From an uncultured Pseudobdellovibrionaceae bacterium (GTDB lineage Bacteria > Bdellovibrionota > Bdellovibrionia > Bdellovibrionales > Bdellovibrionaceae), in NCBI GenBank assembly GCA_937900305.1, contig CALCCV010000426.1, forward strand, positions 1 through 13,534: a stretch of 13,534 nt of DNA, read 5' to 3'. The translations under genes and the position numbers were made by a program. Under the pieces are notes generated by a model that worked only from the letters and a program-made list of their open reading frames with translations, was not told the origin of the DNA and did no database searches. Of this stretch, positions 8,079 through 13,534 are shown piece after piece. Position 1 is the stretch's first letter. Each line of letters starts with the position of its first letter.

Positions 8079-8083
8079 TCCTT
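8039..8083 (-). promoter_or_regulatory. Orphan Shine-Dalgarno with a 10-codon mini reading frame upstream of purM
   Basis: The minus strand carries AAGGAG (8083-8078) followed after six bases by TTG (8071) and a 10-codon frame ending in TAA (8041-8039). This is well-spaced translation-start architecture in a non-coding region, about 80 bases ahead of purM and pointing toward it. It might be a leader peptide or a remnant. The same frame extends upstream to about 8485 as an antisense shadow of the outer-membrane protein gene, which weakens the case. Confidence 0.2.
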
Positions 8084-8158
8084 CCTCAGCTGGCCCAACG
8101 GAGGGGTTGTGAGGCAAAGATGGTTTACGCCCACTCTATTTTCACTCACAATTGAAGG

Positions 8159-8890
8159 ATGATGAGACGGATCCTTATGGCCCTGGTGTTGGCCTTCGTA
8201 GCGGATGGAATGCTGGCCCGACCGGCCCTGGCGCAGGCCGATCCCGACGAAGCCTACGACCCTTTTGCCGACTACAGTGAGTTCGACGAAGCCTCTGATG
8301 AAGAAGCCGACATCTACTTTTTCAAACATGGGCGCTTTCTGACGGCGGGCTTTGTTCTCGGTCCCCGCATCTTCACCGAAAACATGGCGACGGTGTATGG
8401 CTCGGGGCCCACTTACGGAGTCTACCTCAGCTATTTTTTCGATCTGCGCCTCGCCCTGATGTTGGGTTTTTTGACTAGCGATCACAGCGTGACCATCAAC
8501 ACCCTGCCCTCCAACACCAGCTATGCTGGCAACGTCTCTCTGACGGCCCTCAATTTTGATTTAAAATACTATTTTAACACTCAGAACGTGACCCGGGGGC
8601 TTGCCGATCTGAATCCCTACGCATTGGGAGGCTTCAGCCAGTGGAACCGCGCCTACACATTGCAAGACAGTGATGGTTCAGACCGCGACTCCACCATCGG
8701 TTTAGATCTGGGAGTTGGGCTAGAAATCCCATTGATGCGAAAAAAAGGTTATTTGGGATTACAAGCTACTTATCACTTAGTTAGTTTTGCTGACGAAACC
8801 GGCCAGTATATTTTTGACAACCAATTGATGGACCGCACGATCAACGGAGATTTCATTGATCTGCTCGCCATCATCGGTTTGAATTTTTAA
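8159..8890 (+). CDS. Outer-membrane beta-barrel protein, secreted
   Basis: The 243-residue product starts with a Sec signal peptide: basic MMRR, a hydrophobic stretch to about residue 22, and a likely cleavage site after ALA or AQA near 25-27. A strongly acidic segment (about 28-50, many Asp and Glu) follows. From about residue 58 there are alternating hydrophobic strands (FLTAGFVLG, YGVYLSYFF, ALNFDLKYYF, LGLQATYHLV) typical of an eight-stranded or similar barrel. The chain ends in IIGLNF, a terminal Phe used by the BAM machinery. It resembles the small outer-membrane beta-barrel proteins common in myxobacteria and Bdellovibrio, but I cannot name a specific family. The start is ATG 8159 or 8162 behind GAAGG. 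It is the only plus-strand gene, monocistronic here, diverging from purM and converging on the kinase-like gene. Its function is unknown. Confidence 0.85.
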   Translation: MMRRILMALVLAFVADGMLARPALAQADPDEAYDPFADYSEFDEASDEEADIYFFKHGRFLTAGFVLGPRIFTENMATVYGSGPTYGVYLSYFFDLRLALMLGFLTSDHSVTINTLPSNTSYAGNVSLTALNFDLKYYFNTQNVTRGLADLNPYALGGFSQWNRAYTLQDSDGSDRDSTIGLDLGVGLEIPLMRKKGYLGLQATYHLVSFADETGQYIFDNQLMDRTINGDFIDLLAIIGLNF

Positions 8891-8906
8891 AGTTGAAACA
8901 CAAACC

Positions 8907-8935
8907 GGCCTGAGTTCGCCCGCAGCTTAGGAGCC
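8907..8935. terminator. Weak hairpin between convergent genes
   Basis: CCTGAG (8909-8914) can pair with CTTAGG (8926-8931), including one G-T pair. The stem can be extended by GG/CC across a two-base bulge, with an 11-base loop. There is no T-run on the plus side. On the minus strand the following bases are T-rich (TTTGTGTTTCAACTTT), so it would suit termination of the kinase-like gene's transcript better. It partly overlaps that gene's stop codon. Tentative. Confidence 0.25.
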
Positions 8936-9568
8936 CGGGGCACCACTCTTCACAGCGGCCCCTGCGAGGTGCGGTCGAATCCAATCGGCCAGCTGCACAC
9001 TCACCTGCTCTGCCGAAAATCTGGACGTATTGAACAGCACCAGCGGCGGTGAAAACGAAGTCTCGGCACTTTTTAAAAACCAGTCGGCGAAGGTTTTCTG
9101 ATCAGAAACCACTTTGTCCGTATGGCCTCGCTCTGCGGGCCGCGCCTTGAGTCGCCTTTCCCGATCCTCATCTTCGCAGTGCAAATTGAGAAAATAAATC
9201 TGGCCAACAAGCGATCGATCTTCACAGGCGGCAAAATCTCCTGGCAATAAAGTGCCACAAATCACAGTGTGCAATCCTGTTTGCGCAAGCGAATACGCAA
9301 TCCGCAACCAATTGTTGACGTAGTGGCCCTTGCCACAGCGATTCCAAAGCAGATCAGAATCCATGACCACTGTGTTCATCAATTTTTGGCGCAAGTAAGG
9401 AACCACTGTGGATTTCCCCACCCCGCTCGCTCCGGTGATCACAAAGAGCGGCTTGATTTCGGCCGGCACTTGCCAACCACAAACTTGACAGCTGAGTCCT
9501 GAGGGATTCAATCCACCCGGCACACCAATCAATGCAGAGGCTTCACATTGCCTACACAGCAATGGCAT
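8927..9568 (-). CDS. Zinc-ribbon P-loop kinase-like protein
   Basis: The 213-residue product has two parts. Residues 5-30 hold a C-x2-C-x18-C-x2-C pattern (Cys5, 8, 27, 30), a likely zinc ribbon. From residue 40 there is a P-loop domain: LFVITGASGVGKST contains the Walker A motif GASGVGKST (46-54). VVMDSDLLW (67-75) has acidic residues where small kinases bind substrate. IYFLNLHCEDEDRERRLKARP (starting at 124) resembles the lid and arginine region of shikimate-, gluconate- and chloramphenicol-kinase-like enzymes. The substrate cannot be told; a nucleoside or small-molecule kinase, or a regulatory ATPase, are all possible. It is the last gene of the rnc-era-der string, 45 bases after the symporter gene. 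Only a distant AAAGG (about 13 bases) precedes its ATG. It is soluble and probably cytoplasmic. Confidence 0.8.
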   Translation of the reverse strand: MPLLCRQCEASALIGVPGGLNPSGLSCQVCGWQVPAEIKPLFVITGASGVGKSTVVPYLRQKLMNTVVMDSDLLWNRCGKGHYVNNWLRIAYSLAQTGLHTVICGTLLPGDFAACEDRSLVGQIYFLNLHCEDEDRERRLKARPAERGHTDKVVSDQKTFADWFLKSAETSFSPPLVLFNTSRFSAEQVSVQLADWIRPHLAGAAVKSGAPGS

Positions 9569-9588
9569 CTGGAACTTTGACCTTTAAA

Positions 9589-9614
9589 GGATTCATTAGA
9601 AAATGCATGCATCC
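9589..9614. repeat. AT-rich inverted repeat in the symporter-kinase gap
   Basis: GGATTCAT (9589-9596) and ATGCATCC (9607-9614) pair at seven of eight positions around a ten-base loop, and the right arm contains the palindrome ATGCATGCAT. It touches the symporter stop codon and lies just before the kinase-like gene. It is not GC-rich and lacks a T-run, so it is not a convincing terminator. It may affect processing or translation between the two genes, or be chance. Confidence 0.2.
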
Positions 9615-10963
9615 TACTCAAACAGCGACAGAGTTTGCAAAAAGAGTGCAAAACAAATCACGGCGGGAATCACCCAGCGAATCATGAGTTCCCAATAGGG
9701 ATACATGATCCCGCTCACCAAACGGTCTGCATTCACAAAGTGCGCTTTGCGTTCTTTGCTTGGAAAGAATTTTGGGTAAGCGAGGCAAAAAATCAAAACC
9801 GTGATCGGCAAAGCCCAGTTGACCAAAAGGCGATCTACGAGCGCGATCGTCCCATTGCTGCCAGAGCCCCCCAGTGTTGGAAAAAAAAAGTTAATCGCCG
9901 CCCCAAACATGATCAAAACAAAACAGATTGCCCCACTGAGCCACGCCGCACGACCTCGCTTCAAGTTTGGTCTCATATCTGAAAAGTTAGAAACGATCGC
10001 CTCGAGCAAACCCAAGCTGGCGTTCAACGCTGCCATATAAAAACAAGCAAAAAATAAAGTTCCAAAAATCAACCCACCCTTTTGACTTAGCAAAAAGCTA
10101 GGCAGAACTTCGAACACCAACGAAGGATCTTGGTGGGCAAATGGAAAAACTGTGAAGGCCAATGGAAACACCAAGAGCGCAGAAATCAAAGACACCATAG
10201 TGTCAACCACCGACACCCGATAGCCCATCGTTGGCGCATGGTCGTCCTCTTTCATGTAACTTCCGAAAGTCACCATCGTACCAAATCCCACCGAGAGCGT
10301 GAAAAAAACATGTCCTAGAGCCTCAGCCAAACTGGCGAGCTGCAGTTTCGAAAAATCGGGATAAAATAAAAACCGCAAAACTTCAGTGGTTCCGCCCAAA
10401 GACAAAGAGCGAGCCACCAAAAGCAAAACGAGCGTCGCGAACAGCGGCATGACGTAGTTGATCCACTTTTCCAAACCCTCTTGAACCCCTTGCGCCACAA
10501 CCACCAAACACATCAAGAGATGCGCGCTGGCGAGCAACATCTGCAACCACAGATTCTGCGTCAAGACCCGAAAAGGAGATGAATCGATACTCGTTTGCCC
10601 CGAAATCAAGGCGGCAAAAAATTGCGTGAGATAGTGGAGCACCCATCCTGAAATGACCGAATAGTAGGACAGCACGATCAAACTCAGAGTCACGCACAAG
10701 ACGCCAATCCAAGAGTACTTTTTATTGAGATTTCGGATCGCCACCGTCACGGATTTGCGAGAGGCTTTGCCTAAGACAAGCTCACTCACTAACAACGGCA
10801 ATCCGATCACAAAGGCCATCAAAACATAGAGGAGAACGAAAGCACCCCCTCCATTTTCGCCAACCACGTAAGGAAAGCGCCACAAATTTCCCAGACCGAA
10901 GGCCGAGCCAATCGCAATCAGATAAAATCCAAAACGCGTGCGCCACCCGCCTCGTCTGGCCAT
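9614..10963 (-). CDS. Sodium-dependent symporter of the NSS/SNF family (LeuT/MhsT-like)
   Basis: This is an inner-membrane transporter that most likely imports an amino acid or similar solute with sodium. The 449-residue product has about 11 hydrophobic segments, as in MhsT and Tyt1 (near 9-31, 40-62, 84-115, 140-160, 168-188, 214-235, 252-275, 296-325, 341-362, 376-396, 424-446). The unwound TM1 motif GSAFGLGNLWRFPY (19-32) and ENGGGAF (36-42) are diagnostic, as is TM6 FFTLSVGFGTMVTFGSY (220-236). TM8 reads AALNASLGLLE (311-321), where family members usually have LTSS or LTSA, so the second sodium site looks altered. The ATG is two bases after the der stop, with AAGGA eight bases upstream inside der, so it is almost certainly co-transcribed with der. 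The substrate is unknown. Confidence 0.92.
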   Translation of the reverse strand: MARRGGWRTRFGFYLIAIGSAFGLGNLWRFPYVVGENGGGAFVLLYVLMAFVIGLPLLVSELVLGKASRKSVTVAIRNLNKKYSWIGVLCVTLSLIVLSYYSVISGWVLHYLTQFFAALISGQTSIDSSPFRVLTQNLWLQMLLASAHLLMCLVVVAQGVQEGLEKWINYVMPLFATLVLLLVARSLSLGGTTEVLRFLFYPDFSKLQLASLAEALGHVFFTLSVGFGTMVTFGSYMKEDDHAPTMGYRVSVVDTMVSLISALLVFPLAFTVFPFAHQDPSLVFEVLPSFLLSQKGGLIFGTLFFACFYMAALNASLGLLEAIVSNFSDMRPNLKRGRAAWLSGAICFVLIMFGAAINFFFPTLGGSGSNGTIALVDRLLVNWALPITVLIFCLAYPKFFPSKERKAHFVNADRLVSGIMYPYWELMIRWVIPAVICFALFLQTLSLFE

Positions 10964-10965
10964 GC

Positions 10966-12429
10966 TTATTCCTTACTCTTAGACTTCATGCAAAACACTC
11001 GAATCGGCACGCCTCGCAAATCAAAACGGTCCTTCATGTGTTTGATCAAGAAACGTCGATAACTTGGTGAAACCCCGTTGGGATGATTTGCGAAAGCAAT
11101 AAAACTCGGCGGCACCTGCTGGGTCTGCGTGATGTAATAGAACTTCACATTGTTGTTGCCCCAAACTGGCGCCGGCGCCTTGCGAATCGTATCAAAGAAA
11201 AAGTCATTCAAATCGGACGTCGGAATTCGTGTGGTCAGTTTTTTTGCGACCTCATTGACCGAATTCATCAAATCACCCAGGCCAAAATGATTCTTGGCGC
11301 TGGTAAAAACAATCGGCAAATCGTCGATGAAGTGAAATTCGTTGTCCATCTTTTCCAAAAGAGTTTTTCTAAACTGAGGAATTTCTTTTCCCAAATCACT
11401 CTTATTTAGAGCCACCACGACACCCTTGTGAGCATCTAAGAGGAGTTCCAGAATTTTGGCATCTTGATCAGACGGACCTAGCTCGCCATCGATCACCAAA
11501 ATGGCAATGTCACATCGACGAATGGCCTCTTGCGATTTGAAGGCCGAAATGATTTCAACATCCTCTTCGCGTCGAGCGGACCTTCGCAATCCGGCCGTAT
11601 CAACCAGAATGTAATCTTGAGTTTCATAGCGAAACGGAACTTCGATGGCATCAACCGTCGTGCCAGCAATCTCGCTCACCAACAGCCGAGGCATCCCCAA
11701 AAGGGCGTTACAAAGGGAGCTTTTTCCCGCATTGGGTTTCCCGACGATGCTCAATTTGATCGTCTCGCCAGTCGCGACGCTCACTTCTTTGACGCGCGGA
11801 TGGATCCACTCAAGGAGTGTGCTCAAACCCCGGCGCTGCTCAAAAGAACAGGTCAACAAATCGAAGCCAAATTCATAGAAGTCACTCTTGGCGAGATCCT
11901 CCTCATGCTCTGAATCCACTTTATTGATGATCAAAAGAGTTTCTTTACCCAAGGTTTTTACCAACCGCATGACATCTCGATCTTCTGGAATCAGACCAGA
12001 TCGACCATCCACCACGAAGAGAATCAAATCCACCGTCGACAAAAACTCACTGACTTGCTCTTTGATCAATTTCGAAAAGACGTCCTGTCGTTCGGTCAAT
12101 CCACCGGTGTCAATGACATCAAAATTTTTGCCCCACAAATCCACTTCTTCGATTTGCAAATCACGAGTCACGCCCGGTTGATCGCGCACAACTGCCTTGC
12201 GAGTTTCCGTCAGAATATTAAACAAGGTTGATTTACCCACATTGGGCCGGCCAACAATGGCAATCTGAGTTTTCATCTCCGTGGGCGCCACCACGTACTT
12301 AGCGCCCTCGATCCCACCAACGTCATCAACATCATCAACGTCGGTGATCAGATCCGCATCGTCATCAACACCATTTTCAAAATCCATTTCGCTCTCGTCG
12401 TCAGGAGAGGGCTGTATCGCATCCATCAT
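10966..12429 (-). CDS. der: Ribosome-assembly double GTPase Der (EngA) with an acidic N-terminal extension
   Basis: Der is a cytosolic GTPase with two tandem G domains that acts in 50S ribosomal subunit maturation. G domain 1 has GRPNVGKST (60-68), DTGG (107-110) and NKVD (169-172). G domain 2 has GKPNAGKSS (230-238), DTAGLRR (277-283) and NKSD (342-345). A KH-like C-terminal domain spans about 400-482. The product is 487 residues because about 51 residues precede the usual start (KTQIAIVGRPN). This extension is very acidic, with a DDVDDV run coded by a small GAT/GTT-rich repeat. The long start is preferred: its ATG (12429, or the adjacent 12426) has CTGGAGA about nine bases upstream, while the internal Met52 has no properly spaced site. 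It begins one base after the era stop. Identification is secure. Confidence 0.97.
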   Translation of the reverse strand: MMDAIQPSPDDESEMDFENGVDDDADLITDVDDVDDVGGIEGAKYVVAPTEMKTQIAIVGRPNVGKSTLFNILTETRKAVVRDQPGVTRDLQIEEVDLWGKNFDVIDTGGLTERQDVFSKLIKEQVSEFLSTVDLILFVVDGRSGLIPEDRDVMRLVKTLGKETLLIINKVDSEHEEDLAKSDFYEFGFDLLTCSFEQRRGLSTLLEWIHPRVKEVSVATGETIKLSIVGKPNAGKSSLCNALLGMPRLLVSEIAGTTVDAIEVPFRYETQDYILVDTAGLRRSARREEDVEIISAFKSQEAIRRCDIAILVIDGELGPSDQDAKILELLLDAHKGVVVALNKSDLGKEIPQFRKTLLEKMDNEFHFIDDLPIVFTSAKNHFGLGDLMNSVNEVAKKLTTRIPTSDLNDFFFDTIRKAPAPVWGNNNVKFYYITQTQQVPPSFIAFANHPNGVSPSYRRFLIKHMKDRFDLRGVPIRVFCMKSKSKE

Positions 12430-12430
12430 A

Positions 12431-13414
12431 TCAAGATTCTCCAGTCGTTTTCACTACGTATCCAAGGTCTTTCATCCAAATGTTCTTTTCTTGCCAGTTT
12501 TCTTTGACCACCACGTGGAGTTCTAAAAAAACTTGATGGCCCATCAGTTTTTCAATGTCTCTTCTGGCCTGACTGCCGATCTCTTTGAGGGTCTGGCCTT
12601 TTTTTCCGATCAGAATTCCTTTGTGACTTTCTTTGGGAACCCAGATATCGATCGCAATTTTTGTAAGGCTGGTTCGACTTTCGTCAAACTGTCGAACTTG
12701 GGTGCCAATGCCATAGGGAATTTCATCACTCAAGATCAACAAACACTTTTCGCGCACCGTTTCGGCAGCGAGGTCTCTGAGCGTCGCAGTTGTTAAAATT
12801 TCCGTATCATACAAAGGCTGAGGCGAAACCGGCATCACTTTCGCCAGATGATTTAAAACGTCTTCAGATTGGTCGTGACTCTTGCGCTCGGTGGTCAAAT
12901 GGAAGCAGGGAACTTTGTGTTGCCTTGCGATCTCTTCGAGGATCACGATGCGTCTGGCAAAAGGCTCGAGGTCCACTTTCGTGATACCCAGACACCAAGG
13001 ACGTTTTACATTCGCAACGAATTCGATCAGCTGATCGATATCTTCTTTTTTTGCCGTATCAATGGCAATCAATACCAAAACGATATCGGACTCTTCAGCC
13101 ACTTCGCGAGCCTCTTGATGAAGATATTTAAAAAGTCCCTTTTCACCCGTGACAAGCCCGGGAGAATCGACAAAGGCAATCTGAGCCTGCGGACGATTGA
13201 CCAAACCAATTTGGCGACGGCGAGTGGTTTGTGGCTTGGGGCTGACGATAGCGATTTTATCGATCACCACGTGGTTTAAAAAACTGCTTTTGCCCGAATT
13301 GGGCAAGCCGACAAGGCCCACAATCCCAGAGCGGAACTCCAGCGGCGCGATCGGGGGTTCGGTAGGTGAACTTGTGGGCTCCACGGGGGTGAGCTTCATC
13401 GTATCTGTCGTCAT
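12431..13414 (-). CDS. era: GTPase Era, 30S subunit assembly
   Basis: Era binds the 3' end of 16S rRNA and helps 30S maturation. The 327-residue product is slightly longer than the usual 300 because of a Pro/Thr/Ser-rich leader of about 28 residues. G1 is GLPNSGKSS (36-44), the switch motif is PQTTRRR (61-67) and G3 is DSPG (83-86). G4 reads TKVD (145-148) instead of the usual NKxD, and the G5 region (about 171-176, FHLTTE) lacks the usual SA. A KH domain follows, with VPKESHKGILIGKKGQTLKEIG (starting at 259) containing the GxxG-type loop. A strong AAGAGGAG lies about six bases before the ATG, which overlaps the rnc stop (ATGA). The rnc-era pairing is conserved in many bacteria. Identification is secure. 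Confidence 0.96.
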   Translation of the reverse strand: MTTDTMKLTPVEPTSSPTEPPIAPLEFRSGIVGLVGLPNSGKSSFLNHVVIDKIAIVSPKPQTTRRRQIGLVNRPQAQIAFVDSPGLVTGEKGLFKYLHQEAREVAEESDIVLVLIAIDTAKKEDIDQLIEFVANVKRPWCLGITKVDLEPFARRIVILEEIARQHKVPCFHLTTERKSHDQSEDVLNHLAKVMPVSPQPLYDTEILTTATLRDLAAETVREKCLLILSDEIPYGIGTQVRQFDESRTSLTKIAIDIWVPKESHKGILIGKKGQTLKEIGSQARRDIEKLMGHQVFLELHVVVKENWQEKNIWMKDLGYVVKTTGES

Positions 13415-13534
13415 TTCGACTCCTCTTTTTCTGAATTCATAATTTCTTCTGTTGGGGTTGGGGCCGCCACCAACGACACGGCGAAGTGTTGAAGCGCTCC
13501 GTGGGCTGCGGCCTGCTCAGCATTCTTTTTACTA
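13411..13534 (-). CDS. rnc: Ribonuclease III, C-terminal end only (5' part beyond the window)
   Basis: Forty residues of the C-terminus are visible. They begin SKKNAEQAAAHGAL, matching the last helix of the double-stranded-RNA-binding domain of RNase III (family pattern: SKKxAEQxAAxxAL). A tail of about 26 residues with Pro, Thr and Glu follows. The TGA stop overlaps the era ATG. Location directly before era supports the assignment, since rnc-era is a common gene pair. Another dsRBD protein is possible but less likely. RNase III processes rRNA precursors, which fits the ribosome-assembly genes after it. Confidence 0.85.
   Translation of the reverse strand, partial: SKKNAEQAAAHGALQHFAVSLVAAPTPTEEIMNSEKEESK

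Noticed and set aside
8107..8142. Promoter for the outer-membrane protein gene (TTGTGA and TATTTT)
   Set aside because: The spacer of 24 bases is too long for a sigma-70 type promoter and no better pair was found.
7960..8158. Purine riboswitch upstream of purM
   Set aside because: I could not find the three-helix layout with the conserved loop and junction bases of the purine aptamer on the minus strand.
8039..8485. 148-residue minus-strand frame opposite the outer-membrane protein gene
   Set aside because: It is antisense to a gene with a clear signal peptide and barrel pattern, and has no family-like motif. Only its last codons, in the intergenic region, are of possible interest.

Overview
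The window is a densely packed, roughly 50% GC piece of a Gram-negative chromosome. It holds two long minus-strand gene strings and one plus-strand outer-membrane protein gene between them. The general style suggests a Bdellovibrionota or deltaproteobacterial-type genome: a split PurS/PurQ/PurL system, an outer-membrane beta-barrel ending in Phe, many ATGA start/stop overlaps, and Era and Der with extended N-termini. This placement rests on remembered family features, not a search, and is only moderately secure. No tRNA, rRNA, CRISPR array, insertion sequence or phage gene is visible.

Right part (13534 down to 8927, minus strand): the tail of rnc (RNase III), era, der, a sodium:solute symporter of the NSS/SNF family, and a small P-loop kinase-like protein with an N-terminal zinc ribbon. 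rnc/era overlap by ATGA, era/der are 1 base apart, der/transporter are 2 bases apart and the last gap is 45 bases. This looks like a ribosome-assembly/RNA-processing operon with a transporter and an uncharacterised nucleotide-binding protein attached.

Middle (8159-8890, plus strand): a secreted outer-membrane beta-barrel protein. It converges with the kinase-like gene, with a weak hairpin between them. It diverges from the purine operon across a 199-base intergenic region (7960-8158). That region holds a strong but orphan Shine-Dalgarno sequence, candidate leader reading frames and an inverted repeat next to a possible promoter.

Left part (7959 down to 1, minus strand): a purine-biosynthesis operon in the order purM, purN, an unrecognised 455-residue protein, purB, purC, purS, purQ, purL (purL runs off the left edge). 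The enzymes cover GAR transformylation (PurN), FGAM synthesis (PurSQL), AIR synthesis (PurM), SAICAR synthesis (PurC) and the adenylosuccinate/SAICAR lyase steps (PurB). purF, purD, purE/K and purH are not in the window. The 455-residue gene sits inside the translationally coupled string, has a Rossmann-like dinucleotide-binding N-terminus, and is the most interesting unknown here. Other points of interest are changes at conserved sites in Era and the symporter, and the zinc-ribbon kinase.
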